From Nitrososphaerales archaeon (lineage in GTDB: Archaea > Thermoproteota > Nitrososphaeria > Nitrososphaerales > CADDZS01): 45,611 bases of DNA. Positions 1 through 7,907 of this stretch are shown here, one piece after another. The DNA is taken from assembly GCA_030038075.1 (NCBI GenBank), contig JASHPO010000005.1:1-45611 (forward strand). Reading direction: 5' to 3'. The position numbers and the translations under genes were made by a program. The notes under the pieces are model-generated. The model ran no database searches, was not told the origin of the DNA, and saw only the letters and a program-made list of their open reading frames with translations. Position 1 is the stretch's first letter. Every line of letters starts with the position of its first letter.

Positions 1-523
1 CCGAAAACATGGACTTTGAATACGCGATTATTTTCTTCGCGCGATGTAGTTGAAGCCAGGTGACGCGGTTTCCGATCACCTCGAGGACCAAAGGTTTTCC
101 GGAGAAGATGCTCCCGATCGCCCCGGCGCCAAAAGAAGTCTCCCTTTCAAGGATGACATCGATCTTCTCCCGCCTCACGAGCGATGCGATTGTAAACCCA
201 GCGTAGAGCGCGAATATCGTCCGCAGGTAGATCGAGTACAGTTTCCATAATATTCTGGAAGTATTGCCGCGGTAAGAGCCTTTGGAGTCAGAGCCCGCGG
301 CAAAGCTGGATCTCTTCGACGAAAAGAAAATCCCTCGGTGCAGTCTCAAGATGTCAAAGCCGGCGAGTTTAGCAGTCCTCGGCTCCGTAGAATCGGCGCG
401 CCTCGCAACAACATATACGCCGCAACCCGAGAGCGCGAGGTGCTTTGCGACTTCAAAGACGTGAGTCGAAGAACCCCGATAGTGTGGAAGCGCAACGTCC
501 ACGGCCGCATAGCAGATCTTCAC
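1..523 (-). CDS. Glycosyltransferase, GT4-like, N-terminal part (cut by window edge)
   Basis: The reading frame is open from a GTG at 523 to the left edge, so about 174 N-terminal residues are visible. An in-frame TAA lies just upstream of the GTG, and a TATA-like AGATTTATCT about 33 bp upstream supports this start. The protein begins KICYAAVDVALPHYRGSS, then THVFEVAKHLALSGCGVYVV: the first beta strand, the Gly-Ser loop and the first helix of a GT-B glycosyltransferase. Later segments IDVILERE and GKPLVLEVIG, then AKKIIAYSKSM, fit the end of the N-terminal Rossmann domain, where GT4 enzymes read 'vi..S..'. The family transfers sugars from nucleotide-sugar donors to glycans, lipids or proteins. 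The acceptor cannot be told, and the C-terminal donor-binding domain is outside the window. Confidence 0.8.
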   Translation of the reverse strand, partial: MKICYAAVDVALPHYRGSSTHVFEVAKHLALSGCGVYVVARRADSTEPRTAKLAGFDILRLHRGIFFSSKRSSFAAGSDSKGSYRGNTSRILWKLYSIYLRTIFALYAGFTIASLVRREKIDVILERETSFGAGAIGSIFSGKPLVLEVIGNRVTWLQLHRAKKIIAYSKSMFS

Positions 524-566
524 AGTTTTGAGAAGTTAGTGGCCGACGCTAGATAAATCTAATACG

Positions 567-998
567 CTACCAGTCGGGATTTTTCTCAAAATCGCCCTTC
601 ACAAAGCCGGAACTCTCGAGCTTTGGAGGTCTATCAGCTAAAGAGTGCTTGCTTGCTGGATCTAGGAAAGATTCCGTGCGCGGATGGCGCTTCACGATCT
701 CTATCGCGGTTCTGAAATTCACTCCATTGTACTGTGGCAGGTCAAACTCACGCAAAATCTCCTTTCCGATCGACCTCTCAACTAGAGGGCTTCCCGCCAT
801 GAAAAACATGGCCAACGCGTTCTGAAATTCGTCAGGGTCGCGAAGAATATCAGAAATTTTCACGCCGTGCGATGACTCCAGTTCCGAATAGTAAACTTCC
901 TTCACGTTTTTTCCGAAAGAATCCAGGCCGCTATCGACCGCCCGCAGAATGCGCTTTTCCACCGCGGGAGGCAGCTGGCCATTTCCGTCGCCTTCCAA
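567..998 (-). CDS. Small helical protein, NitrOD5-like
   Basis: A 143-residue soluble protein with a TTG start and no membrane segment. The core (roughly residues 12-85) runs RILRAVDSGLDSFG, KEVYYSELESSHGVKISDI, then a FQNALAMFF segment and ERSIGKEILREF. That matches the helical domain often annotated as NitrOD5 in thaumarchaeal proteins, in which a conserved Tyr-Tyr/His pair precedes an acidic 'expose DI' segment and a C-terminal helix. The domain was named as a presumed signalling output module, and its biochemical role is unknown. The tail after residue 100 is polar and rich in Pro and Lys. A TTATAATT element at 1033-1040 lies about 38 bp upstream on this strand. The family assignment is from memory of the pattern and is moderately sure. 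Confidence 0.7.
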   Translation of the reverse strand: MEGDGNGQLPPAVEKRILRAVDSGLDSFGKNVKEVYYSELESSHGVKISDILRDPDEFQNALAMFFMAGSPLVERSIGKEILREFDLPQYNGVNFRTAIEIVKRHPRTESFLDPASKHSLADRPPKLESSGFVKGDFEKNPDW

Positions 999-1078
999 GA
1001 AATTGCTCCCCGTAGGCTAGCGCGTCATTTGCTTATAATTGATTTGAATTCCCAGTTAGGGTCAACGTGGAAAAGACT

Positions 1079-1423
1079 TCATCGCCGGATGTGATCACTG
1101 CGAGAGGTGTCGAGCTTTATTCCGAGGCCTTCCATGATATTCTGGGCAGTGTACAGCACCTGCCTACCGCGCTCCGTGACCTCAAGACAGAGCGAGCCGT
1201 CGCTGGTGGGAGCTATCTTGAGCAGTTTCCTCTCGATGCAGTGCTTTGAAAATCTCGCGAGCTGTATCCTGTTGATGTTGCAGTAAGACTGGATCTGCGC
1301 CGCGTAGCGGGGCTCGTCCGAACAGTAGTAAAGCATCCGGATCATGATATCCGCGTCGCTCTCTTCGAACATTTCAGCTTGCTCCGCCTTCAATCCGAGT
1401 TCTATTTGAAAGGGAGCCGACAC
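1079..1423 (-). CDS. Winged-helix transcriptional regulator
   Basis: A small (114 aa from the GTG at 1423) winged helix-turn-helix protein. The core reads DADIMIRMLYYCSDEP, RYAAQIQSYCNINRIQLARF, KHCIERKLLKIAPTSDGS, then LEVTERGRQVL: helix 1, the helix-turn-helix, the wing and the closing helix of the one-domain archaeal type (HTH_45-like) common in Thaumarchaeota. A longer version could start at TTG 1435. GTG 1423 is preferred because a clean TATAAAA (1446-1452, read on the minus strand) is centred 26 bp upstream, as expected for a leaderless transcript. Target genes cannot be inferred, though the divergent pgk is close. Confidence 0.8.
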   Translation of the reverse strand: MSAPFQIELGLKAEQAEMFEESDADIMIRMLYYCSDEPRYAAQIQSYCNINRIQLARFSKHCIERKLLKIAPTSDGSLCLEVTERGRQVLYTAQNIMEGLGIKLDTSRSDHIRR

Positions 1424-1445
1424 GGCCGAGCTCAAGCGACTGGGC

Positions 1446-1452
1446 TATAAAA
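1446..1452 (-). promoter_or_regulatory. TATA box of the winged-helix gene
   Basis: TTTTATA on the minus strand (TATAAAA on plus), centred 26 bp upstream of GTG 1423. This spacing favours the GTG start and a leaderless mRNA over TTG 1435, which would sit only about 13 bp from the box. Confidence 0.6.
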
Positions 1453-1635
1453 GCGCGAGCTTGTTTCCAAAAGCGGAGAAACGCAATTCGTTGAGTGTTG
1501 GCAGCTCCTGACGTGAAAAGCATAGTTACAGTGATAGTCGCTGGGGTATAGAAGATTTTGCACGAAGGCCGATATCCACGGAATGCCTTATTTCTCTTGT
1601 TCGCAAAGGATTCTTGGAATAGGCCCGGCTATATT

Positions 1636-2856
1636 TTGAATTACACCGAGAAGCTTAGAGACCGAAAACTCGTAAACCTGGCCTCCCAGCTTAAAGGACC
1701 AACACTAGTCCGCGTCGACATCAACCTGCCCTTTCAAAACGGAGTCATCGCCTCAGACGCGATGCGCATGAAGGTGTATGCGAACATCGCCGAGCTCTAC
1801 GCATCATACGTTCCTCTGGTCATGTTCGGTCATCAAGGGAGGAAGGGCGACGAAGATTTCTGCTCGATGAAGCCTCATTACAAATTATTGCTGAAGCTCA
1901 CAGACAAGGTCGAAATCGATTTCGTGGAGTACCAAGACATCTTCACGGCGGCAACTCAAAAGAACATCAAGGAGCTAAGGCCAGGAAACATCCTACTGCT
2001 CGATAACGTGCGGTATTTCGATCATGAAATGAAGTTTGACCCGCTGACCTCGCCATACATAAAGTGGTTCAAGGGGGTCATCCAAACTTGCGTCAACGAC
2101 GCGATCCCTGCCTGGCACAGGGATAATTCCAGCCTGATGTGCCTTCCGAGCATTGCACCGACGTATATCGGCATAAGATCCTCGTTCGAGCTTAGAAAGC
2201 TCGAAGAGGTGAAAAACAGCACGATGAGCAAGGCTCTGATCACTGGCGGAGCGAAGCTCCAGAAGATTTCAGATCTCAAGAAAATCTTCGACGCCGGCGT
2301 CGATGGTTTTACCGGCGGACTCGTCGGACAGCTCGTCGCGCGAGCAAACGGTTACGACCTCGGCGAGACCAACAATAACTATCTCGCGAGGAGATTTTCG
2401 CCAGAGGAATTTGAGGACGCAAAGATGGTCCTGAAGATGAAGGTGAAGCACCCGATCGACTTTACGGTTGTTTCTAACGGCACCAAAGAGTCCGTTGAAT
2501 TGAAGGATCTCCCGAAATCCAAGGGGCAGATAGTGGACATCGGGGACGCTACCGTTGACTCTTACGCGAGAGACCTTCAGGCTCACGAAATCAGGATCCG
2601 CGCGGGGCCTCTGGGAATATACGAGAAGGGATACGACAACGGGATCGAGCTCACAAAGAGAATCGTCGGCGACGGGCTTTACTTCCTGGGCGGCGACACT
2701 TCTCAGGAAGTCATCGAGGGAAAACTGGAAGATCACATAGAGAGCGCGGGCGGCAATATCCTAGTCAGCGGAGGCGCAGCGCTTCACTACCTGGCCGACG
2801 GCAATTTTCCTTCGGTTGATGAGATTCTGAAGAGACCCATCGAGCTCTCGCACTGA
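1636..2856 (+). CDS. pgk: Phosphoglycerate kinase
   Basis: Phosphoglycerate kinase, interconverting 1,3-bisphosphoglycerate + ADP and 3-phosphoglycerate + ATP in glycolysis/gluconeogenesis. Visible family features are the N-terminal LVRVDINLPF substrate loop, a HQGRKGDEDF segment at the usual SHxGRP site, LLLDNVRYF, the KALITGGAKLQ nucleotide-domain strand, and the C-terminal GGDTSQEV and LVSGGAALHYL. The open frame extends upstream to TTG 1558, but those extra 26 residues look unlike the family. Starting at TTG 1636 (NYTEKLRDRK) gives about 406 residues and puts RVDIN at position 24, as in other archaeal PGKs. The HQGRKG motif lacks the usual Pro, and the protein looks like the divergent archaeal PGK branch. 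The start is uncertain; the function is secure. Confidence 0.93.
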   Translation: MNYTEKLRDRKLVNLASQLKGPTLVRVDINLPFQNGVIASDAMRMKVYANIAELYASYVPLVMFGHQGRKGDEDFCSMKPHYKLLLKLTDKVEIDFVEYQDIFTAATQKNIKELRPGNILLLDNVRYFDHEMKFDPLTSPYIKWFKGVIQTCVNDAIPAWHRDNSSLMCLPSIAPTYIGIRSSFELRKLEEVKNSTMSKALITGGAKLQKISDLKKIFDAGVDGFTGGLVGQLVARANGYDLGETNNNYLARRFSPEEFEDAKMVLKMKVKHPIDFTVVSNGTKESVELKDLPKSKGQIVDIGDATVDSYARDLQAHEIRIRAGPLGIYEKGYDNGIELTKRIVGDGLYFLGGDTSQEVIEGKLEDHIESAGGNILVSGGAALHYLADGNFPSVDEILKRPIELSH

Positions 2857-2894
2857 TCGGCGACTTTTCCAAGAAGAGTAATGAATTCCGATAT

Positions 2895-2917
2895 ATCTCG
2901 AGATCCGAGATTTCTTT
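2895..2917 (+). terminator. Hairpin plus T-rich run after pgk
   Basis: ATCTCG (2895-2900), a 5-nt loop and CGAGAT (2906-2911) make a perfect 6-bp stem, followed by TTCTTT. It lies 39 bp after the pgk stop, a plausible transcription end; archaea mainly need the T-rich run. Confidence 0.35.
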
Positions 2918-2975
2918 AAGCCTAACTGAATGTTCTTAAGACCCAGAGCCCGAATCTATATTTGAGGTTTGAATC

Positions 2976-3197
2976 TTGACAACTCGTCTCTCGATATCAA
3001 CTTCACGGAGAAACTATGATCCTGGGCTTTGTATTACCTGCCAGAAGATCGGATGTGCTCATCCTAAAGTTGCGAGGACAAGGTACAGCGACTGCGAAAC
3101 GCACTTTCAGAAAAGGGTCGCAAGGTTTCTGAATACCGGCGTAACGGTTCTTTCAAAGACCTCAAAATGGCAAATTCTGGCGCGCACAGGCCCCTAG
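2976..3197 (+). CDS. Possible small Cys/His-rich protein
   Basis: A 73-codon frame from TTG 2976, not assigned to a family. It holds a spaced set of Cys and His residues (CITCQKIGCAHP, then YSDCETHF) that could bind zinc, followed by a basic tail. A TATA-like CTATATTTG at 2956-2963 is only about 16-20 bp upstream, so the start could be wrong. Another short frame begins at ATG 3016 in a different phase (38 codons). Nothing else in this 570-bp gap between pgk and the next gene looks coding. The call rests on the Cys/His pattern alone. Confidence 0.3.
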   Translation: MTTRLSISTSRRNYDPGLCITCQKIGCAHPKVARTRYSDCETHFQKRVARFLNTGVTVLSKTSKWQILARTGP

Positions 3198-3442
3198 CCA
3201 AACATTACTTCTTCGAAGAAAGCTTCAAAATGATCCAGAGCTGGAGGGGAAAGGTCCAGGCCGCATTCACAAAGAGCCATAGAAATAGCGAGGCAAGAGT
3301 AGGGTCCACCAATCCGCTCAGCAAGTCGGGGTCAAGAGCTTCACACTATAAACTTCGTGAAGCTGAAACTCACGCACGTGAATTTGAAATTCACATCGCC
3401 CTCATAAAACGATAAAGCGAACTTTTGTATCCAATCCTTGGA
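3198..3442 (+). other. Stretch without a convincing gene
   Basis: The only open frame here (3167-3415) has low-complexity, Ser/His/Arg-rich content unlike a folded protein. The stretch holds a perfect 12-bp palindrome TTCTTCGAAGAA at 3209-3220 and, near the end, an AT-rich segment before the next start. I see no RNA gene. Confidence 0.4.
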
Positions 3443-3925
3443 ATGAAAAAGGCGATTGCTTGGAGGAGGAAGAGGCGACTTTTAGCAATAGTAGCGGCGG
3501 CAGTCTCCTTGGCTCTAGCGAGCGCTCTAGTTCTATCTCAAACAACCCATGGGGAGCACGTTTCGACGACCACCACCAAAAGTACGTCTCTCTCGGCTTC
3601 CTTCGCAGCGTCAGCCGCGACATACGTTACTAACAGCGCGCCAAATTCAAGCGAATGGCTCATCGTCCAAAGCATCTCTTCTCCTCTCTCGGTCTCTACG
3701 AACAACACCGGCGCCGTTCCGGAATATACAAACCTCGCCGCACTGAACCAGACCAAGATTGGAATCTACTGTGTTTCAGTTGACCAGTCGGGAAGCTGCG
3801 CCGAGTTTAAACAGTATTTACAAACTGGATGGTTCTGGGACAGCTCGGACAAGATTCTATACATTCACTACGTGGGCGGACGCGACGTGAAGATTTCAGT
3901 GTCCACGCAGAATGTCCACGACTAG
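3443..3925 (+). CDS. Membrane-anchored extracellular protein, unknown
   Basis: A 160-residue protein. Start ATG 3443 is chosen over TTG 3425 because it opens with MKKAIAWRRKRR, a positively charged N-region, followed at once by a hydrophobic segment LLAIVAAAVSLALASALVL. That is a typical N-terminal anchor or signal, leaving the rest outside the cell. A Ser/Thr-rich linker (about residues 35-60) leads to a small domain with a Cys pair (YCVSVDQSGSCAEF) that may form a disulfide, and then the aromatic WFWDSSDKILYIHYVGG segment. No enzyme motif is visible. Its neighbours are unrelated, and no function is proposed. Confidence 0.65.
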   Translation: MKKAIAWRRKRRLLAIVAAAVSLALASALVLSQTTHGEHVSTTTTKSTSLSASFAASAATYVTNSAPNSSEWLIVQSISSPLSVSTNNTGAVPEYTNLAALNQTKIGIYCVSVDQSGSCAEFKQYLQTGWFWDSSDKILYIHYVGGRDVKISVSTQNVHD

Positions 3926-4459
3926 GCAAGATGCGAGTCCAAAGGGTTCCAGATCGCGCAGAGCAAGAATAGACCGACAGGAACTCTTAGGATCGACGAG
4001 ACCGGCAGAGAGACCGGAAAAAGTGCTAACGACGCAATTAGGTAAATTCCGGACACCAATAGCCAAAACGAGGAGACGCGAAATTTCAAAGGACTGCCTG
4101 AATTCAATTGCATTTGATCGGCTGTTAGGGATTCTTTCCGAATGCTCGGGAGTTGAAATCGCAGCTTTTGGAGAAAAGACGTGCGAATTCGCGAAAGGAA
4201 CGGTCCTCCAGTCCCTGATGCCAAGAATCAGATGCCCAGTACTAAGTGTAGATCTGGGCCCTAGATAAAGTACGCCTAGCGCAGCCCGGCATATCCATGC
4301 ACGCAACAAAGTAAGCTCGAACCACGGGCGCCTTTTATCTTCGAGGAACGTTCGGCTTCGTTACGCTGTCGCACAAAAGACTAGTCTCATTAAGGTTGGC
4401 GTGGAAACCGGTGTAGCGCGGGAAATGAGATTAATTGCCGACTAGCGTGTGGAAACGCA
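3926..4459. other. Weakly coding stretch; possible small membrane protein on minus strand
   Basis: No strong gene is visible. The best candidate is on the minus strand, 3922-4224 (100 codons from ATG 4224). Its second half reads VSSFWLLVSGIYLIASLALF, then SSILRVPVGLFLLCAIW, which could be two membrane helices. The layout faintly recalls the N-terminal end of DUF1616 membrane proteins, so it may be a remnant. The overlapping frames (3912-4268 plus, 3896-4309 minus) are Arg/Ser-rich shadows. The part from 4310 to 4459 contains CTCATT and AATGAG arms (4385-4390 and 4424-4429) but no clear RNA. All calls here are low confidence. Confidence 0.25.
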
Positions 4460-4834
4460 TTATTGCATAGTGTCCGCGCGAGTTCCTTTTCCGGAAGTGT
4501 GTATGCTGTCTTCAAGACTTTGGATAAGACTCGTGTAGACCTTTCTTCCCAAGGCCGTGTGAATGTACTTTCGGGAATCTTTGCATATCAATCCAAGGTC
4601 AACCAGCTCCTTCAGATGGACGTAGTAACGCTTTCTGGTAAATCCGTGCTCTTCAAGAACGCTCGTCGTCGCATCAAGGCCATGCGAAGCCAGCTCGAAA
4701 ATCTCAAGCGAATCTCTGTTTGCGAGCGCGGAGAGAATTGCGATTATGAACTCCTTCTCTCGAAGCTTGTGGGTTCCGTCCGGAATTACCTGATTCTCGT
4801 TCGTTCTTGATTTTGTCGTGGACGCAGCTTGCAT
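4460..4834 (-). CDS. Winged-helix DNA-binding protein
   Basis: A 124-residue protein with a single winged-helix domain. EFIIAILSALANRDSLEIFE gives helices 1-2, TTSVLEEHGFTRKRYYVHL the recognition helix, ELVDLGLICKDSRKYIHT the wing and ALGRKVYTSL the final helix. This arrangement is common in archaeal one-domain regulators. ATG 4834 (MQAASTTKSRT) is preferred to a longer TTG-initiated version, because the upstream extension is not family-like and a TATA-like CCATATTG lies about 30 bp before the ATG. The N-terminal 30 residues are polar and probably disordered. It is transcribed alongside, but 257 bp away from, the TPP-enzyme gene on the same strand, and could regulate it; that is only a guess. 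Confidence 0.75.
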   Translation of the reverse strand: MQAASTTKSRTNENQVIPDGTHKLREKEFIIAILSALANRDSLEIFELASHGLDATTSVLEEHGFTRKRYYVHLKELVDLGLICKDSRKYIHTALGRKVYTSLIQSLEDSIHTSGKGTRADTMQ

Positions 4835-5091
4835 GTTGAGAAGTAGACTGTTCGGGCATTCAATATGGAATTTCTCCCTTTCCGGTAAATTTCTCCGTTT
4901 GGGGTTACTAATTCGGAAAAGAATCGAAGCCGCTGTAACACGCACTCACAGCGTATACTGCGGTCCCGGCGATGACAAAAATTGCGAGAGCTCATCTCGG
5001 ACGTTCCAATTTACGAAGCAGAAAGTGGATTTCCCAGTCACGCTTCGCGAATCGGAACCGGATCGAAGTTACTGCCAAAGGTTCCTTGAGA

Positions 5092-6822
5092 CTATTTGCT
5101 CAGCACGACATCAACGAGCCCGAGGCGACCAGAGTTTAGCGCGCTGATAGCATTGCCCAGTTCATCATGGAGTTTGGCGGGATCGTCGACTTTGGCCGCG
5201 TAGCCACCAAATGAAGTGACAAAGTCAGAAAAGTTTGGCACGGAGATGTCTACCCCTAGGAACTTTCCAGACGTGACAGCCGCGCCCTTTGGATACTCCA
5301 TCGTGTGGGACATCTTCATCGAACCGTACGAGTGGTTGTTAAACACCACTATCAGAATCGGCAAGTCATACCCCTTCGCGGCACCCAGCGCCTGAATTAT
5401 AGGGTTGTAGAGCAACGCGCCGTCCCCTTCAAGGCAAGCTACGAACCTTTCAGGCAGCGCCATCTTCACTCCGAGCGCCGTTCCCAGTCCCAAGCCCAGT
5501 CCACCTCCTCCCGGGTGAAAGAAACTCTGCGGGTTGTCTCTCAATATGAAATTTCTCGTCAAGTCGCCGTGAGTTACGGTTTCTTCGACGTAAACCGCAT
5601 CCTTTGGCATGACTTCGCTCAATACGTGGCATAGCCAGACAGGGTCGATCGGCCTTTTGTTTTTGGCTTGCTCAATCGCGAGCTGCCTCGTTTCGGTTTT
5701 TTTCTTGTATTCTGACTGCCATCGAGCCAACCTCTCATTTCTCTTGTTTTGATCAATGTTGTATTCGCCGCTTTGGATTCTTTCGACCAACTTTTCCAGG
5801 AAAAGAACTGGGTCAGCCCTGACGTAAGTGTCCGCGTAGAGTGGCTGGTACGGCATGTTAGGCCGAAACGGACAGGAATCAACTACGGCAACCCTTGCGT
5901 TTTCAGAAGGAACAGAAGACTGCGGATACCATGGCGCCCGGTCAGAAATAACTAGGAAGAAATCAAAATCATTCATGCGAGACTTTAGATCTGATCCCAG
6001 ATGAAGCGGATGCTCGGTTGGAAAGTTCGAATATCGTGCGGGTTTCTCAATCACCGGAACCGCTAGCAGTTCACAGAGCTTATGTAAATTTTTGAACCCA
6101 TCAGCGGACTCTCCCAAGCTTTCTGTAATTACAACTGGACTGGAACTTTGAGAAAGCCACTGGGCAATCAGGTTCACCTGTTGGGGATCGACGAACTGCT
6201 TGTAATCAACCGAGACAGGCGCGCGTCTCCTAGGCTGAAAGAAAGGTTTCAGGAGCAGTTCGAAAGGTACGGAAATTAGAACGGGGCCGCGGGGCGATTG
6301 CGAGGCTATTTCCCCAGCTCTTTCTACCATATTGTATAGCGTGCGGTAATCTTTCACGGAAGAGCTCCACTTTACGAAAGGCTCTGCAAATCGTGTGGGT
6401 CCATCGACAACGCCGAGATCGGTGAGCCACCAGCTTCCCTTGTCACGTGTACTGTCTTCGCCGAAGCTGGCGGACTCTCCTACGCAAATTACCATCGGGA
6501 TTTGTTCAGAAAACGCTGCTCTGATCGCCATCGAGCCCTGAAGGAGTCCAACCACCGTGTGAAGTACGACCGCCTGCATGCGTCCGCTGGCCTTCGTGTA
6601 TCCCATCGCCATCGACACTGCGAGGCTTTCGTGCCAGCAGTCGATATAATTCGGTCCCTTCTTTCCTTGAATTCTTTGTCTAGAAAGCGCTTCCCATATC
6701 GGAGGCCACTCTGATCCCGAAGATGAGATTACATACTCAATTCCCAATTGTCTGAAAGCTTCAACGATTGCCTCGCCGCCGTCCAATTCACTTTCGATCA
6801 ATCTTGCTCGCTCAAAGGACAA
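5092..6822 (-). CDS. TPP-dependent enzyme, acetolactate synthase/decarboxylase-like
   Basis: A 576-residue thiamine-diphosphate enzyme with the family's three domains. The N-terminal Pyr domain has the activating Glu in CWHESLAVSMAMGYTKASGR. A middle domain covers about residues 200-330. The C-terminal PP domain has the TPP/Mg signature GDGALLYN followed about 25 residues later by FNNHSYG. The superfamily includes acetolactate synthase, benzoylformate and phenylpyruvate decarboxylases and sulfopyruvate decarboxylase. I cannot choose a substrate: there is no partner small (ACT) subunit nearby, which argues against the biosynthetic acetolactate synthase. The location beside an amidohydrolase, a Rieske pseudogene and a DapA-like lyase hints at a catabolic 2-oxo-acid decarboxylase or lyase. 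Start is TTG 6822, just ahead of the conserved GGEAIVEAFRQLGIEYV. Confidence 0.88.
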   Translation of the reverse strand: MSFERARLIESELDGGEAIVEAFRQLGIEYVISSSGSEWPPIWEALSRQRIQGKKGPNYIDCWHESLAVSMAMGYTKASGRMQAVVLHTVVGLLQGSMAIRAAFSEQIPMVICVGESASFGEDSTRDKGSWWLTDLGVVDGPTRFAEPFVKWSSSVKDYRTLYNMVERAGEIASQSPRGPVLISVPFELLLKPFFQPRRRAPVSVDYKQFVDPQQVNLIAQWLSQSSSPVVITESLGESADGFKNLHKLCELLAVPVIEKPARYSNFPTEHPLHLGSDLKSRMNDFDFFLVISDRAPWYPQSSVPSENARVAVVDSCPFRPNMPYQPLYADTYVRADPVLFLEKLVERIQSGEYNIDQNKRNERLARWQSEYKKKTETRQLAIEQAKNKRPIDPVWLCHVLSEVMPKDAVYVEETVTHGDLTRNFILRDNPQSFFHPGGGGLGLGLGTALGVKMALPERFVACLEGDGALLYNPIIQALGAAKGYDLPILIVVFNNHSYGSMKMSHTMEYPKGAAVTSGKFLGVDISVPNFSDFVTSFGGYAAKVDDPAKLHDELGNAISALNSGRLGLVDVVLSK

Positions 6823-6995
6823 AGCTAGTTATTATTAGAGTTAACTTGTTTTTCCAGACGTTCGATTTATTTTTTAGAGGCCGGAAAATCTAGTTTAGAG
6901 AAAAATCGGCAAGAGTAAGTATTCTGCTAAACTGAGACGGAGTTTGGGAACATCCTTTTTTACTACGAAGATATTTGAGACGGACGCTGAATTCG

Positions 6996-7589
6996 ATGCA
7001 AGTAGATTCGTCGGCACGATCGGTATCATCCGGTGGGCAGCTGCCGCCGTATACTAGGAAGTTGCTGACGTGGAGCTTCTTCGTCGGGGTAATCCCTCCC
7101 ATTGTCTTGGTCGCAGCTGTCGCCGCGAAGAGCCTGTATCTTCTGGACTATGTCCACGTTATTTCCGGAGCAACGTGGACCGGGTTTGACGTCTTTAGCG
7201 GAGTAGTCCTGACTAGAATTATGAGGACGCTAGATATTCCGGCGAGGGTCGAGATTGCCAAGAGACTTACTCCGACTACGTTCTTTATCGTGCCATCACT
7301 TGCTGCAACGGCAATAACTGCGGGCATTTACTTGGCGCAGACAACGGGCAAATTCGATCTGAGCTCTCCTTGGATTATCGCAGCCGGAATAATCGTTGTA
7401 ATTCTTGCTGCGCAGGGTTTTGGTATCTTCATGCCCAACGGCCTCAGAATATTCATCGAGCTCGCGAAGGTAAAGCCCGACACCGCCAAAATAGCGAAGC
7501 TGAACCTGAGGAATATTCGTCTTTCAGGTAGCCAAGCCATATTCCAGCTCCTGATAATTCTGATAATGGCGCATCTTGCGATTTACTAG
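6996..7589 (+). CDS. Integral membrane protein, five helices
   Basis: About 197 residues from ATG 6996 (a TTG at 6975 is also in frame, but a T-rich TATA-like box at 6955-6964 fits the ATG better). Five hydrophobic segments can be read: WSFFVGVIPPIVLVAAVAA, VISGATWTGFDVFSGVV, FFIVPSLAATAITAGIYLA, IIAAGIIVVILAAQGFGIFM and FQLLIILIMAHLAIY. His residues in the second (YVHVISGATW) and last helices could in principle bind haem or copper, as in CopD- or DUF2269-like membrane proteins, which it loosely resembles. It overlaps or abuts the next small membrane gene and probably forms an operon with it. It diverges from the TPP-enzyme gene. Function unknown. Confidence 0.75.
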   Translation: MQVDSSARSVSSGGQLPPYTRKLLTWSFFVGVIPPIVLVAAVAAKSLYLLDYVHVISGATWTGFDVFSGVVLTRIMRTLDIPARVEIAKRLTPTTFFIVPSLAATAITAGIYLAQTTGKFDLSSPWIIAAGIIVVILAAQGFGIFMPNGLRIFIELAKVKPDTAKIAKLNLRNIRLSGSQAIFQLLIILIMAHLAIY

Positions 7590-7608
7590 GTTCGAGGAAA
7601 GAAAAGCT

Positions 7609-7806
7609 TTGAACGTCGACGCGCTGATTGCGGTGGGAGTTTTCGCCGCTGTACTATTGTCGATATTCAGCGCCCTGTACGTGAGTGCTGCAAAAAGCCA
7701 CTCTCGCGGAGAAATGGGTTTCGACGGAATCAGGATACTTCGCTGGGCTCTCTTGGGTCAAGTTGTGATTTATCTCATTTTGGCCGTTACGGCGGTGCTG
7801 AGTTGA
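7609..7806 (+). CDS. Small membrane protein, two helices
   Basis: A 65-residue protein read from TTG 7609, preceded by a GAGG-type ribosome-binding site at 7594-7597. A longer frame from TTG 7576 would overlap the upstream gene. Two membrane segments are visible: ALIAVGVFAAVLLSIFSALYV and LGQVVIYLILAVTAVLS, joined by a charged loop with a His. Because of the tight spacing it is very likely the partner or second half of the preceding five-helix protein. A strong hairpin follows the stop codon, marking the operon end. No family is recognised. Confidence 0.65.
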   Translation: MNVDALIAVGVFAAVLLSIFSALYVSAAKSHSRGEMGFDGIRILRWALLGQVVIYLILAVTAVLS

Positions 7807-7812
7807 CTCCTG

Positions 7813-7837
7813 AAGGCAAAACGGGGTTTGCCTTTCC
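7813..7837 (+). terminator. Hairpin terminator after the membrane-protein pair
   Basis: AAGGCAAA (7813-7820) and TTTGCCTT (7827-7834) form a perfect 8-bp stem with a 6-nt loop ACGGGG, 7 bp after the stop of the upstream gene. A second short hairpin (CCCG/CGGG, 7836-7848) follows at once. Confidence 0.5.
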
Positions 7838-7876
7838 CGTATCGCGGGAGGTCGTTCCAATCGAGAGCCAGCTAAG

Positions 7877-7883
7877 TATTTAA
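7877..7883 (+). promoter_or_regulatory. TATA box of the amidohydrolase gene
   Basis: TATTTAA centred 28 bp upstream of GTG 7908, the spacing of a leaderless archaeal transcript. TTG 7896, also in frame, would be only 16 bp away, so the box decides for GTG 7908. Confidence 0.5.
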
Positions 7884-7907
7884 CGCGGACAAAGGTTGAC
7901 GCTAGCC

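Noticed and set aside
2269-2736. 155-codon minus-strand frame inside pgk
   Set aside because: Shadow of the phosphoglycerate kinase gene, with no independent motif.
4290-4340. tRNA-like T-loop GGTTCGAGC on the minus strand
   Set aside because: The 5-bp T stem does not pair (CGTGG against TTACT) and no acceptor or anticodon arm was found.
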